A DNA stretch of 64,000 nucleotides from Actinomycetota bacterium (GTDB taxonomy: Bacteria > Actinomycetota > Actinomycetes > S36-B12), in contig JAUSNB010000063.1 in NCBI GenBank assembly GCA_030645615.1, forward strand, positions 186,777 through 250,776. The letters are read 5' to 3'. Of the stretch, positions 8,700-21,481 are shown one piece after another. Made by a program: the position numbers and the translations under genes. Under the pieces are notes generated by a model. The model had not been told where the DNA came from. It worked only from the letters and a program-made list of their open reading frames with translations, and made no database searches. Numbering within the stretch: position 1 is the first letter of the stretch; each line of letters begins with the position of its first letter.

Positions 8700-10265
8700 C
8701 TACTTCAGGCCGAGGCGCTTCATCGCCACCATCACCGCGCCAAGGCTGCCCAGCCACTGCTCGTCGCTGAGGCCGAAGGGCGCGCCGAAGCCGAGTAGCC
8801 GCTGGGTGCCGACGGTCTGCGATTCGGTGTACTTCAGCAGGCCCTCATCGCCGTGCCGCCGGCCCAGGCCCGAGTCACCCATGCCGCCCATCGGGGAGCG
8901 GGTGGTGGACCACGCCGGCCCATAGCCTTCGTTGACGTTGACCGTGCCCGCCTTGAGGCGCAGCGCGATCGCTTGCCCCGCTCGCCGATCGCGGGTGACC
9001 ACCGCTGCGTTCAACCCGAACCGGGTGTCGTTGGCACGCTCGACGGCCTCGTCGTCCGAGGCGACCGGGTACAGGGCCACCACGGGTCCGAACGTCTCGT
9101 CCTGGCATAGGGCCATCTCGTCGGTCACGCCAGCCAGGATGGTTGCCTCGACGTAGTTGGGGCCGACATCCGGCCTGGCCCGGCCGCCGGCCAGGACCGT
9201 GGCGCCACGGCGCACCGCGTCGTCGACGTGGGCCATCACGCGATCGAGCTGCCGTTGCGAGATCAATGAACCGATATCGGCGCCCCACCCGACGCCAGGC
9301 CGCATGCGCAGCCCGGTCGCCCGTGCGGCGAATGCCTCGGCGAACGCCTCGTACACGTCCTGATGGACGTAGATGCGCTCCATCGAGATGCACAGCTGAC
9401 CCGAGTTCGCGAAGGATGCCCGCGATGCGATCTCCGCCGCACGGGAGACATCTGCATCAGCCCTGATGATCATCGCGTTCTTGCCGCCGAGCTCGAGAGA
9501 GCAGCCGATCAACCGCTCACCGCACCGCGCAGCGACCTCGCGGCCCACCCGCGTGGATCCGGTGAACATGACGTAGTCGACGCGATCGATCACCATCGGG
9601 CCGACCACGGGACCGTCGCCGGTCACGACCCGCACGACATCGTCAGGGACGCCGGCCTCGACCATGACGTCAACGACCCACAGCGCGGTCAATGTCGTCT
9701 GGACATCCGGCTTGATGACGACGGCATTGCCGGCGATGAGGGCCGGTATGGCGTCGCTCGCCGCTAGCGTCAACGGATAGTTCCAGGGAGCCAGGAAGCC
9801 AACGACACCCTTCGGGTGCTGCACCTGGACGGCACCGACCAGCAGGGGAAGTCCGCCGCGATGGCGCCTGGGACTGAGCAGGCGGGCGGCATCGCGCGCG
9901 TAGTGCCGTGCGTTCAGGCAGACATCGAGGAGTTCCTCCATGGCATCGCGTCGCGCCTTGCCGGTCTCCCACTGGACGATGTCAAGGACCTCGTTGCGCC
10001 GGCGCATGACGAGGTCGTGGAAGCGGAGCATGATGCGGCTGCGCTCGCGCAGCGGCGTGCGCGCCCATGCCCGCTGGCCAGCACGCAGGCCCGTGATGCA
10101 CGACTCGACGTCGGTCTCATCCGACAGCGGCAGGTCGTACAGCGGGCGCCCGTCGAAGGGGGCCTCGATGGTCAGCCGGGCCGCTCCTGGGGCGACCGCG
10201 GCATGGGCCATGAGCCGCTCGACGAGTCCGTCCGGCAGCCGCGACCCCACCTGGACGTCGGTCAT
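8700..10265 (-). CDS. gabD2: Aldehyde dehydrogenase, succinate-semialdehyde dehydrogenase (GabD2) type
   Basis: 521 residues of the NAD(P)-dependent aldehyde dehydrogenase superfamily. The catalytic Cys is C292 in NSGQLC and the general base is E258 in LELGGKN. The cofactor region contains FLAPWNYPL and FTGSTRVG. Overall length and the C-terminal block (GTVNVNEGYGPAWST) resemble actinobacterial GabD2, which oxidises succinate semialdehyde to succinate; substrate assignment is by resemblance. ATG overlaps the guaB3 stop (ATGA), so it is translated together with a purine gene, an unexpected partner. The oxidoreductase gene follows 9 bases after its stop. Confidence 0.8.
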   Translation of the reverse strand: MTDVQVGSRLPDGLVERLMAHAAVAPGAARLTIEAPFDGRPLYDLPLSDETDVESCITGLRAGQRAWARTPLRERSRIMLRFHDLVMRRRNEVLDIVQWETGKARRDAMEELLDVCLNARHYARDAARLLSPRRHRGGLPLLVGAVQVQHPKGVVGFLAPWNYPLTLAASDAIPALIAGNAVVIKPDVQTTLTALWVVDVMVEAGVPDDVVRVVTGDGPVVGPMVIDRVDYVMFTGSTRVGREVAARCGERLIGCSLELGGKNAMIIRADADVSRAAEIASRASFANSGQLCISMERIYVHQDVYEAFAEAFAARATGLRMRPGVGWGADIGSLISQRQLDRVMAHVDDAVRRGATVLAGGRARPDVGPNYVEATILAGVTDEMALCQDETFGPVVALYPVASDDEAVERANDTRFGLNAAVVTRDRRAGQAIALRLKAGTVNVNEGYGPAWSTTRSPMGGMGDSGLGRRHGDEGLLKYTESQTVGTQRLLGFGAPFGLSDEQWLGSLGAVMVAMKRLGLK

Positions 10266-11374
10266 GCCGTGATGACCATCTCGACGCGCTGGAACTCCTT
10301 GACATCGCTATAGCCCGTCGTGGCCATGGCCTTGCGCAGGGCACCGACGATGTTCATCGTCCCGTCGGCGCTCGTCGACGGGCCGTGCAGAACCTGCCCG
10401 AACGTTCCCACGGTCGGCGTGAGGTGGCGCTCCCCGCGCGGCAGCCGAGGATGCCACGCCTCGGCGCCCCAGTGCGCCCCCCGCCCCGGGGCATCGGATG
10501 CTCGTGACAGTGCAGTGCCGAGCATGGCCGCATCGGCACCGCACGCGAAGGCCTTGACCACGTCGCCACTGCGGCCCATCGATCCGTCTGCGATGACATG
10601 CACGTAGCGCCCGCCCGATTCGTCGAGGTAGTCGCGCCGCGCGGCAGCGACGTCGGCGACAGCGCTGGCCATCGGCACCCACACCCCGATCACGTCAGCC
10701 GTCGTGTGCGAGGCCCCACCGCCGAATCCGACCAGCACCCCTGCAGCGCCTGTGCGCATGAGGTGCAGGGCCGCCTGGTAGGTGGCACAGCCGCCGACGA
10801 TGACCGGGACGTCGAGCTCGTGGATGAACTTCTTGAGGTTGAGCGGCACGCCGTCCGTGGACACGTGCTCGGCGGACACCGTGGTGCCGCGGATCACGAC
10901 GATGTCCGCGCCGGACTGCGAGGCGAGCGGGGCGAGCCGGGCCGTCGCCTGGGGTGAGATCCCGACAGCGACCGTGATCCCCGCCGCCTTCATCTCCGCG
11001 ATCCGGGCCGCGACGAGGCCCGCATCGACGGGGCGGGCTGCGTAGACCTCCTGCATCCGGGGGGTGACCGCATCGGTCGGCAGCCCGGCGATCTCGGCGA
11101 GAAGCGGCTCGGGGTCCTCGTAGCGGCCCCACAGCCCCTCGAGGTTGAGCACGGCGAGGACGCCGAGGCCGGCCAGGGTCGCCGCGCTCTGCGGGGAGAC
11201 CACGGAGTCCATGGGGGCGGCCAGCAGCGGGGTGTCGAAGCGGTAGGCGTCGATCGTCCACGCGGTCGTCACCGCCTCGGAATCCCTGGTCCGTCGGCTC
11301 GGTGCGATCGCGACCTCGTCGAATGAATAGCCGCGGCGGGCGCGCTTGGCCCCACCGATCTGCATGTCGGTCAA
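10262..11374 (-). CDS. guaB3: GuaB3, IMP dehydrogenase/GMP reductase family protein
   Basis: 370 residues with the TIM-barrel of the IMPDH/GMPR family but without the CBS pair that GuaB2 carries. At the position where IMPDH has its catalytic Cys (GPGSICTT in GuaB2), this protein reads GFGGGASHTT, placing His223 there. Classical IMPDH thioester chemistry is therefore not expected. I chose TTG 11374 because AAAGGA lies 9 bases upstream and the resulting N-terminus (MTDMQIGGAKRARR) lines up with Streptomyces GuaB3; ATG 11365 is the alternative. It lies 25 bases downstream of guaB2, an arrangement conserved in actinobacteria. Biochemical role: purine nucleotide metabolism, exact reaction unsure. 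Confidence 0.88.
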   Translation of the reverse strand: MTDMQIGGAKRARRGYSFDEVAIAPSRRTRDSEAVTTAWTIDAYRFDTPLLAAPMDSVVSPQSAATLAGLGVLAVLNLEGLWGRYEDPEPLLAEIAGLPTDAVTPRMQEVYAARPVDAGLVAARIAEMKAAGITVAVGISPQATARLAPLASQSGADIVVIRGTTVSAEHVSTDGVPLNLKKFIHELDVPVIVGGCATYQAALHLMRTGAAGVLVGFGGGASHTTADVIGVWVPMASAVADVAAARRDYLDESGGRYVHVIADGSMGRSGDVVKAFACGADAAMLGTALSRASDAPGRGAHWGAEAWHPRLPRGERHLTPTVGTFGQVLHGPSTSADGTMNIVGALRKAMATTGYSDVKEFQRVEMVITA

Positions 11375-11399
11375 AGAACTTCGTCCTTTCGGTAGGCGA

Positions 11400-13873
<2,474 letters not shown>

Positions 13874-13936
13874 ATTGTGGGACCCGGTCGACCGATGCGC
13901 ATGGCGAGCGCGCCGCGCATTCGTCAAGATTGGATG

Positions 13937-13965
13937 TTGACCAACTTATGGCGCGATTGTATGGT
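13937..13965 (+). promoter_or_regulatory. whiB3 promoter with overlapping palindrome
   Basis: TTGACC, 17 bases, TATGGT: a good housekeeping-type promoter about 30 bases upstream of the whiB3 start. The palindrome GTTG-AC-CAAC (13936-13945) overlaps the -35 box, a natural place for a repressor, such as the adjacent divergent MerR-type protein, to bind. Confidence 0.65.
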
Positions 13966-13995
13966 GGGGGGACACGACACAGACGGAGGACCACC

Positions 13996-14292
13996 ATGGC
14001 GGACGTTTCGCGGCTTCCCGGCCCCAATGCAGACCTGTGGGACTGGCAGATGGCAGGCGCGTGCCGCGGGGAGGACCCCAGCTTGTTCTTCCACCCCGAG
14101 GGCGAGCGTGGACCGGCGCGCGACAACCGCGAGGCGGCCGCCAAGGCGGTGTGCGCAACGTGCCCCGTGCTGGCCGAGTGCGCGGCCCACGCCCTGGCCG
14201 TCCGTGAGCCGTACGGGGTATGGGGCGGCATGTCGGAGGACGACCGCGAGGCCTTCTACCGTCGCAGCCGCCGCCTCGCGCAGGTGTCCTAG
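13996..14292 (+). CDS. whiB3: WhiB-family iron-sulfur regulator, WhiB3-like
   Basis: 98 residues. WhiB proteins bind a [4Fe-4S] cluster, interact with the primary sigma factor and control redox and differentiation genes. The four cluster cysteines are C23, C53, C56 and C62, followed by the GVWGG turn (74-78) and a basic tail (YRRSRR). The N-terminus LPGPNADLWDWQ and FFHPEGERG closely resemble WhiB3, and the location beside groEL1 matches mycobacterial whiB3 and streptomycete wblE. ATG 13996 is preceded by GGAGG at a good distance; an upstream in-frame ATG at 13930 would start before the promoter and is rejected. Confidence 0.93.
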   Translation: MADVSRLPGPNADLWDWQMAGACRGEDPSLFFHPEGERGPARDNREAAAKAVCATCPVLAECAAHALAVREPYGVWGGMSEDDREAFYRRSRRLAQVS

Positions 14293-14296
14293 ACGA

Positions 14297-14359
14297 ATCG
14301 AGTGGGCAGTTGTTGATGGCGCGGCCTCAAGGGCCGCGCCCAACAACTGCCCACTCGAT
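14297..14359. terminator. Very long perfect hairpin between whiB3 and groEL1
   Basis: A 19-bp perfect inverted repeat (14297-14315 with 14341-14359; arm begins ATCGAGTGGGCAG) encloses a second 9-bp G/C stem (14318-14326 with 14332-14340) and a 5-base loop. The only interruption is a two-base bulge (AT, 14316-14317). It begins 4 bases after the whiB3 stop and ends 30 bases from the groEL1 stop, so it probably terminates both convergent transcripts. It lacks a U tract on either strand and is far longer than a typical terminator. Confidence 0.75.
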
Positions 14360-14388
14360 GTTGTGGGCGAAACTAAGTCGCCTGGGTG

Positions 14389-16020
<1,632 letters not shown>

Positions 16021-16091
16021 TCAGTGCTCCCCAAACAGGTGTGGTGTGACGGTGCGGCCCGCCGCGCTGGAGCGCGACGGGCCGGACTGCA

Positions 16092-16391
16092 CTACTTCTC
16101 GACGATGGCGAGGACGTCGCGAGCAGAGAGGAGCAGGTACTCCTCGCCGTCGTACTTGACCTCGGTGCCGCCGTACTTGCTGTAGATAACGACGTCGCCG
16201 ACCTTGATGTCGAGCGGGATCCGCTTGGCGCCATCGTCGTCGAACCGGCCAGGGCCGACCGCCAGGACCTTGCCCTCCTGGGGCTTCTCCTTGGCGGTGT
16301 CGGGAATCACGAGGCCGGACGCGGTCGTCTGCTCGGCGTCCAGGGTCTGGACCAGAATGCGGTCCTCGAGCGGCTTGATGGAGACCGACAC
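16092..16391 (-). CDS. groES: 10-kDa co-chaperonin GroES
   Basis: 99 residues, the normal size. Forms the seven-subunit lid of the GroEL chamber. Visible are [10 protein letters not shown] at the N-terminus, the mobile loop with [16 protein letters not shown], and [18 protein letters not shown]...[14 protein letters not shown] 16391 is chosen because GGAGG lies 8 bases upstream and it gives the family N-terminus; earlier in-frame codons run into the promoter region. First gene of the groES-groEL1 heat-shock operon. Confidence 0.97.
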   Translation of the reverse strand: MSVSIKPLEDRILVQTLDAEQTTASGLVIPDTAKEKPQEGKVLAVGPGRFDDDGAKRIPLDIKVGDVVIYSKYGGTEVKYDGEEYLLLSARDVLAIVEK

Positions 16392-16444
16392 GATTACATC
16401 CTCCGGTGCTGTCGATGGGCCGCCCTGGTCGGGCGGCTGATGAG

Positions 16445-16471
16445 TTGGCAGTCCCCGGTGGGGAGTGCCAG
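16445..16471 (-). promoter_or_regulatory. Second, degenerate CIRCE-like element
   Basis: TTGGCAGTC-N9-GAGTGCCAG has the exact 9-9-9 geometry of CIRCE and keeps most of both half-sites. It lies just downstream of the -10 box, where bound HrcA would block transcription. Two tandem CIRCE elements before groES are known in other actinobacteria. Confidence 0.6.
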
Positions 16472-16476
16472 ATCCG

Positions 16477-16505
16477 ACAGTACGCACCCATTAGCACTCC
16501 GTCAA
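16477..16505 (-). promoter_or_regulatory. groES-groEL1 promoter
   Basis: On the minus strand TTGACG (16500-16505) and TACTGT (16477-16482) are separated by 17 bases. The upstream CIRCE covers the -35 box and spacer, which explains heat-shock derepression when HrcA is released. Confidence 0.75.
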
Positions 16506-16517
16506 GTTGAGTGCCAG
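16491..16517. promoter_or_regulatory. CIRCE operator (HrcA binding site)
   Basis: TTAGCACTC-N9-GAGTGCCAG matches the CIRCE consensus TTAGCACTC-N9-GAGTGCTAA in 16 of 18 positions. It overlaps the groES -35 region. It ends only 39 bases before the divergent methyltransferase start, so it could affect that gene as well. Confidence 0.92.
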
Positions 16518-16555
16518 CAACGTGGGCACGGGCGGGACCGCGCCGATGGCCCACA

Positions 16556-17782
16556 ATGTCCGGCGTGGACATTGCCACGGCGCGTTGGCTGGCGACCCCC
16601 GATGGCCTGGCGGCAATCGAGGCGGCCGCGGCTCGTGGCCCTGAGCCCCTTGCTGCGGCGGCGACCCTGCGCCGGGACCGCCCCCACCTCTCCCCCGGCC
16701 AGGCCAGTGCCGCCCTCGAGCAGGCCGACCTGCGGCGGTTGGCCCTCGAGCGGTACGGCATCGACGCGCAGCGCCTCCTGCTCACGCGGGCCGGACTCGA
16801 GCAGGCCACCCGTCCCGGGATCGCCGCGCACCGGGCCGCGCTGCTCCGCGCCAGCGGCGTCGCCCGCGTCCTGGACCTGACGGCCGGACTGGGCTTTGAC
16901 GCAGCAGCGTGCGCGGCCGCGGGCATGGCGGTCCGGGCCCTTGAGCGTGACCCGGTCACGGCGGCGCTCTGCCGGCACAACTGGCCGCTGGTCGAGGTCG
17001 TCGATGCGGACGCGACCGAGGCGCAGGTGCTCGCTGCCGAGGTCGAGCGGCTCGCCCCGACCGACGCGGTGTTCGCCGATCCGGCCCGGCGCGACGCGGA
17101 CGGACCCCGCGACGCCCGCCTGCGGGCGATGCCCGAACGTGACCCGGCCCGCTGGGCTCCGCCGTGGCCCTGGCTGGTCGCGCTGCCACACCCACGTGTT
17201 GCCGCCAAGGTCGCCCCGTCGCTGGCCGTCCCGGCCGGGTGGCACGCCGAGTGGTCAAGCGTGCACCGCGTGGTGGTGGAGTGCGCCCTCTACTCGTGGC
17301 CGGTCTTCGCCGAGGAGCGGCGCGCCGTCGTCTGGGCCGGTGGCGAGGCCGTCGTCGTCCCGACCGGCTCGCCCGGGCCGGCGGCACCGGCCGATGCGTT
17401 GGGCGACTGGCTGTACGAACCAGACCCCGCCGTGGTGAAGGCCGGCGCGGTCGCCACCGTGCTCGCGGATCACCCGCAGGTCCGGCCGCTCGGCCCGCAC
17501 AGCACCTGGCTCACCGGCCCCGAGGCGCGGCTCGGGCTGGCGGTCCGTGGCTTCGAGGTGGTCAGCCAGCTTGACGGAAGCGAGCGCCAGCAGCGCCGCC
17601 GGCTGGACGAGCTGGCCGTCGCCGCCCTGACGGTCAAGTCCCGTGACACCGGGGTCGCGCCCGCCACGGTCCTGCGCGGGCTGGGCAGGCGCGAAGGCGC
17701 CGGGCATGTCCTCGTGCTCACCCGGCTGGGCGATCGGTCGATCAGGGTGCTGTGCCGGCCAGCACGCGGGCTACCTGCCTGA
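16556..17782 (+). CDS. SAM-dependent methyltransferase with THUMP-like domain
   Basis: 408 residues. The Rossmann methyltransferase core begins near residue 105 with VLDLTAGLGFDA (motif I) and ALERDP (acidic loop of motif II), followed by VFADPARRD (motif IV-like) and a C-terminal THUMP-like segment (GVAPATVLRGLGRREG). Proteins of this type are thought to act on RNA, but the substrate is not known. ATG 16556 gives the conserved N-terminus; no ribosome-binding site is obvious, so a leaderless transcript is possible. It is divergent from groES and its last 41 bases overlap the end of mmuM on the other strand. Confidence 0.8.
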   Translation: MSGVDIATARWLATPDGLAAIEAAAARGPEPLAAAATLRRDRPHLSPGQASAALEQADLRRLALERYGIDAQRLLLTRAGLEQATRPGIAAHRAALLRASGVARVLDLTAGLGFDAAACAAAGMAVRALERDPVTAALCRHNWPLVEVVDADATEAQVLAAEVERLAPTDAVFADPARRDADGPRDARLRAMPERDPARWAPPWPWLVALPHPRVAAKVAPSLAVPAGWHAEWSSVHRVVVECALYSWPVFAEERRAVVWAGGEAVVVPTGSPGPAAPADALGDWLYEPDPAVVKAGAVATVLADHPQVRPLGPHSTWLTGPEARLGLAVRGFEVVSQLDGSERQQRRRLDELAVAALTVKSRDTGVAPATVLRGLGRREGAGHVLVLTRLGDRSIRVLCRPARGLPA

Positions 17783-18683
17783 TCGAGCGGGCATCCGTGC
17801 CACAGCAGCCGCCAATGGCAGTGGCGCCGGCGCCGTGCCACCGACGGACGAGATCGTCGGCGAACACCCCACCTTCGGCCACCTCGCCGGACCACGCGCC
17901 CGTGGTCGCGTCCCACGTGCCGCCCGCATTCGGGTAGATAACGATGGGCAGATCGGTGGCGGCACGTACCCGGGTCACCAGCGCCAGGACGTGGCGCGGA
18001 TCGGTGCAGTTGATTCCCACCGCGACCACGGAGGGCGATTCGGCAGCGACGCGAACGGCCTCCTCGATGGGCTGCCCGGCGCAGGTGCGCGCCTCGTCGG
18101 CCGCGGAGAACGTCATCCACGCCGGCACCTCCGGGACCGCCTCGAGCGCCTCCACGACGGCCCGGGCCTCATCGACGTCGGGGATGGTCTCGACGGCGAA
18201 GAGGTCGGGCGAGGATGCCGCCAGGATCTCCAGTCGTGGCCGGTGGAAGTCCACCAAGTCCTCGTGGGACAGGCCATAGCGTCCGCGGTACTCCGACCCG
18301 TCGTGCAGGACGGCGCCGTACGGCCCGATGCTGGCAGCCACCCGCACGGCAGAGCGGCCGGCGGCACCTCCATCCGCCGCGTGCCGCGCCACCGTCACGC
18401 TGGCCGCGAGAGCAGCATCGGCCTGCGACTGGGCCAGGCCCTCGGCGCGAAAGCCCAGCCGGGAGACCTGGTAGCTGGCCGTGATGACGACGGTCGCACC
18501 GGCGTCGACGAATGCCGCGTGCGCCCGGGCGACCGCCCCGGGGTCATCCAGCAATGCACGCGCGGTCCACAGTCGGCCGGACATGTCCGCACCGTGACTG
18601 GTCAGCTGGGTCGAGAGCCCGCCGTCGACCACGACAGGGCCAGCGCCGAAGAGCCCGGCCCACCTGTCGATCGCCGTCACCAT
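17742..18683 (-). CDS. mmuM: Homocysteine S-methyltransferase
   Basis: 313 residues. Transfers a methyl group, usually from S-methylmethionine, to homocysteine to give methionine. The zinc-binding cysteines are all present: C226 in VGINC and C293-C294 in IGGCCGTD. The substrate-binding N-terminus has [11 protein letters not shown]. Start ATG 18683 overlaps the end of tsaD by 7 bases. It is the last gene of the long leftward operon starting at glmS. Its final 41 bases lie antisense to the convergent methyltransferase gene. Confidence 0.9.
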   Translation of the reverse strand: MVTAIDRWAGLFGAGPVVVDGGLSTQLTSHGADMSGRLWTARALLDDPGAVARAHAAFVDAGATVVITASYQVSRLGFRAEGLAQSQADAALAASVTVARHAADGGAAGRSAVRVAASIGPYGAVLHDGSEYRGRYGLSHEDLVDFHRPRLEILAASSPDLFAVETIPDVDEARAVVEALEAVPEVPAWMTFSAADEARTCAGQPIEEAVRVAAESPSVVAVGINCTDPRHVLALVTRVRAATDLPIVIYPNAGGTWDATTGAWSGEVAEGGVFADDLVRRWHGAGATAIGGCCGTDARSIRQVARVLAGTAP

Positions 18684-19726
18684 GACGACCGGGTAACCGA
18701 CATGGTCGATGTCGTCGCGAAGTCCAGTCCGGACGGTGGCACGCCGGCAGCCGCGAGGCGGGCCCCGAGCGCGGCGATCATGGCCCCGTTGTCGGTGCAC
18801 AGTCCCGGACTGGGCACGCGCAGGGACAACCCGGCTGCTGCGCACCGCTCCTGGGCCATGGCCCGCAGCCGAGAGTTCGCGGCGACGCCCCCTCCGAGGA
18901 CGAGGTCGCGCACGCCCCGGTCGCGGCAGGCCGCCACGGCCTTGGCCGTGAGCACATCCGCAATGGCCTCCTGGCACGACGCGGCGACGTCTGCGACCGG
19001 AACCGGTTCACCCGCCGCCTCCCGGGCCCGGACCCAACGGGCCACCGCGGACTTCAGGCCGGAGAACGAGAAGTCGTACGGGTGCTGCGCCAGGTCCCCC
19101 GGCGCGCTGAGGCCGCGCGGGAACGCGATTGCCTCAGGATCGCCATCGAGGGCTGCCCGGTCGATCCATGGCCCGCCCGGGAACGGCAGGCCGAGCAGCC
19201 GGGCCACCTTGTCGAACGCCTCTCCCGCCGCGTCGTCGAGCGTCTGGCCGAGCGGCTCGATGGTGGTGGCGTCATCCGTGACGAGCAGCAGTGACGAGTG
19301 GCCCCCCGACACCAGCAGGCCGATGACAGGGTCCGGCAGCCGGCCATGCTCGAGTTCGTCCACGATCACGTGCCCGGCCAGGTGGTTGACTCCATAGACC
19401 GGGATGCCCAGGCCGACCGCCAGCGCCTTGGCAGCGGCGACGCCGACGAGCAGCGCGCCGACGAGACCGGGACCCGCGGTGACCGCGATCGCGTCGACCT
19501 CGCCGAGGCGGATACCCGCGTCGGCGCACGCGCGGTCAAGGGCGGGAGCGATCGCCTCCAGGTGCGCCCGGCTGGCAACCTCGGGGACAACGCCGCCGAA
19601 CCGGGCCTGCTCGTCCACGCTGGACGCGATCTCGTTGGCGAGCAGGACGCTGCCGCGGACCAGGCCCACGCCGGTCTCGTCGCACGACGTCTCGATCCCC
19701 AGGACCAGCGGGCCGTCGGCGCTCAA
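18677..19726 (-). CDS. tsaD: tRNA N6-adenosine threonylcarbamoyltransferase
   Basis: 349 residues. Adds the threonylcarbamoyl group to A37 of ANN-decoding tRNAs (t6A) together with TsaB and TsaE, both encoded just upstream. The ASKHA fold is recognised by [12 protein letters not shown] at the N-terminus, the metal-binding HxxxH motif H115/H119 in [14 protein letters not shown], and [11 protein letters not shown] near the C-terminus. Length is normal. ATG 19726 overlaps the rimI stop by 4 bases. Confidence 0.96.
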   Translation of the reverse strand: MSADGPLVLGIETSCDETGVGLVRGSVLLANEIASSVDEQARFGGVVPEVASRAHLEAIAPALDRACADAGIRLGEVDAIAVTAGPGLVGALLVGVAAAKALAVGLGIPVYGVNHLAGHVIVDELEHGRLPDPVIGLLVSGGHSSLLLVTDDATTIEPLGQTLDDAAGEAFDKVARLLGLPFPGGPWIDRAALDGDPEAIAFPRGLSAPGDLAQHPYDFSFSGLKSAVARWVRAREAAGEPVPVADVAASCQEAIADVLTAKAVAACRDRGVRDLVLGGGVAANSRLRAMAQERCAAAGLSLRVPSPGLCTDNGAMIAALGARLAAAGVPPSGLDFATTSTMSVTRSSW

Positions 19727-20244
19727 GCCGGGGCCTGCGCAACCCGGTCAGGGCCGTCCAGCCGGCATCGCATGATCACGGCATCTCCGCCGTCGTGGTA
19801 GTACGCGCGGCGCTCGCTGATGCGCGCGAAGCCACGGCTTTCGTAGAGCGCGATCGCGGCCGCGTTGTCACTGCGCACCTCGAGGATCGTGTGCGTGCAG
19901 CCAGCCGCACGGGCATCGCCGAGCAGGCGGTCGAGCATCACCCTGGCGATCCCGTGCCCCTGATGGCTGGGCGTCACCGCGAGGGTCTGGATGTCGCTGT
20001 CCGGTGGCATCAGGTAGGCGCCTCCGTAGCCGATGACGGCTCCGGCGTCCCGGCACACGACGTAGCGACGGGTCGGCTGGGCCAGTTCCTGCCAGAACTG
20101 CTCGACCGACCACGGATCCCCGGGGAAGACCGCGCTCTCGATCCGGGCAACGTCGTCTACGTGCCACCACCTCATCGGCTCGACCAGGCGTCCGGTCTCC
20201 CCGATAATCGCGGAATCGGCGCTCGCCCCTGCATCGGTGCTCAT
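19723..20244 (-). CDS. rimI: Ribosomal protein S18-alanine N-acetyltransferase
   Basis: 173 residues of the GNAT family. RimI acetylates the N-terminal Ala of ribosomal protein S18 and, in actinobacteria, perhaps other proteins. The acetyl-CoA motif is [11 protein letters not shown], with [19 protein letters not shown] marking the C-terminal half typical of RimI. About 20 extra residues precede the usual start. Position between tsaB and tsaD is the conserved actinobacterial order. Both ends overlap neighbours by 4 bases. Confidence 0.92.
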   Translation of the reverse strand: MSTDAGASADSAIIGETGRLVEPMRWWHVDDVARIESAVFPGDPWSVEQFWQELAQPTRRYVVCRDAGAVIGYGGAYLMPPDSDIQTLAVTPSHQGHGIARVMLDRLLGDARAAGCTHTILEVRSDNAAAIALYESRGFARISERRAYYHDGGDAVIMRCRLDGPDRVAQAPA

Positions 20245-20975
20245 GCCGGCTGCACCGCCACGGCGTCCGGCCGGCGCAGGTACAGGGGCTGCGGCGGCAG
20301 CAGCAGCGCACCTCGCAGGGCCGCTGCGGTGGGCGAGCCGTCGTCACCATGGCTCGACAGTGGTGTCGCGCCGATCAGCGGCACCACGCCGGTTGCGAGG
20401 AGCGCACCCACGCGACGGGCGATCCAGGAGGCCTGTGGGTGGCCCCACCCCGGTCGCTCGTCGGCGCGTACCGAGCCGAACCAGTCCGCGTACTCCCGCG
20501 CACCGGATCCAAGCCAGGCCCCCGAGCGCACGCCTGGGTCGATGTCGCCGGGACGGCTGACGAGAGGGCCCTGCAGTCGCTGGCCATCGCCCGAGTAGGC
20601 AGCCCAGTACACCTCTCGACGGCGGGCATCCCCGGCCACTCCGAACGGCACCCCCTCGCCTCCCTCGACGAACGCCGCCGCGATGGCGTCCAGGGAGCAC
20701 AGTCCGTGGACGGGACGGCCCCAGGCCAGGCCCAGCGCGATCGCCGAGGCGAGGCCGACCCGCAGGCCCGTATATGGCCCCGGACCGACCCCGCAGGCGA
20801 TGGCGACAATGGTGCCTGGCCCTGCCGAGCCGGCCCTCAGCACGTCGGCCAGCATCGGGGCAAGGACCTCGGCATGGTGCCGCGGGTCGAGATGGGACCG
20901 CTCGGCGACGACCTCGTCGCCGTTGACGAGGGCGACCGAGGTGAGGGCGGTGGACGTATCGAAGGCCAGGATCAC
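20241..20975 (-). CDS. tsaB: t6A biosynthesis protein TsaB
   Basis: 244 residues. Scaffold partner of TsaD in the t6A synthesis complex; it has the ASKHA fold but no catalytic site. Signatures: ILAFDTSTALTSVAL at the N-terminus and GVGPGPYTGLRVGLASA. GTG 20975 is chosen because it gives the conserved N-terminus and overlaps the tsaE stop (GTGA). The longer upstream open frame is a shadow of tsaE and the hydrolase gene. Confidence 0.94.
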   Translation of the reverse strand: MILAFDTSTALTSVALVNGDEVVAERSHLDPRHHAEVLAPMLADVLRAGSAGPGTIVAIACGVGPGPYTGLRVGLASAIALGLAWGRPVHGLCSLDAIAAAFVEGGEGVPFGVAGDARRREVYWAAYSGDGQRLQGPLVSRPGDIDPGVRSGAWLGSGAREYADWFGSVRADERPGWGHPQASWIARRVGALLATGVVPLIGATPLSSHGDDGSPTAAALRGALLLPPQPLYLRRPDAVAVQPA

Positions 20976-21481
20976 GGCGAGTCGCCACCGGCCACGTCCG
21001 GGACGGCCCGTGCCGCCCAGGGCGAACGCGCCCAGGTGGCGTCGGCCCACGCGAGGTCGACGACGCGCGTCTCGACGGCAGGGTCCGGTGAGCGGGCGAT
21101 CGTCACCAGCGCCCATCGGTCGGACAACCCGTCCACCACGCCCGCACCCCACTCGACCACGACGACGCTCGTGGCCAGGTCCGACTCCAGATCGAGGTCC
21201 TCGACCTCGCCCAGCGAGCCCAGCCGGTACGCGTCCACGTGCACGAGGTCGGGTCCACCCGACGGATGAGCGTGCGACCGGGCGATGACGAAGGTCGGGC
21301 TGGTCACCTGCTCGGCTATGCCCAGGCCACGTCCAAGACCCTGGGCGAGAGTGGTCTTCCCGGCCCCCAGGTCGCCGTTGAGGACGACGACCTCGCCGCC
21401 GGAGCATGCGCGCCCGATCGCGGCGCCGAGCCCCCGCATCTGGTCGGCGCTCGAGGCGCTGCGTCGGTCGGCCGGGCTCAC
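20972..21481 (-). CDS. tsaE: t6A biosynthesis ATPase TsaE
   Basis: 169 residues. ATPase that drives turnover of the TsaB-TsaD complex. The P-loop GDLGAGKTT is at residues 36-44, followed by VTSPTFVIARSH and HVDAYRLGS, all typical of the family. GTG 21481 overlaps the hydrolase stop by 4 bases. A C-terminal extension of about 25 residues (ending VAGGDSP) is less conserved. Confidence 0.95.
   Translation of the reverse strand: MSPADRRSASSADQMRGLGAAIGRACSGGEVVVLNGDLGAGKTTLAQGLGRGLGIAEQVTSPTFVIARSHAHPSGGPDLVHVDAYRLGSLGEVEDLDLESDLATSVVVVEWGAGVVDGLSDRWALVTIARSPDPAVETRVVDLAWADATWARSPWAARAVPDVAGGDSP

Noticed and set aside
13927..13995. Longer whiB3 start at ATG 13930
   Set aside because: It would lie upstream of the TTGACC-17-TATGGT promoter; ATG 13996 has GGAGG and gives the family length.
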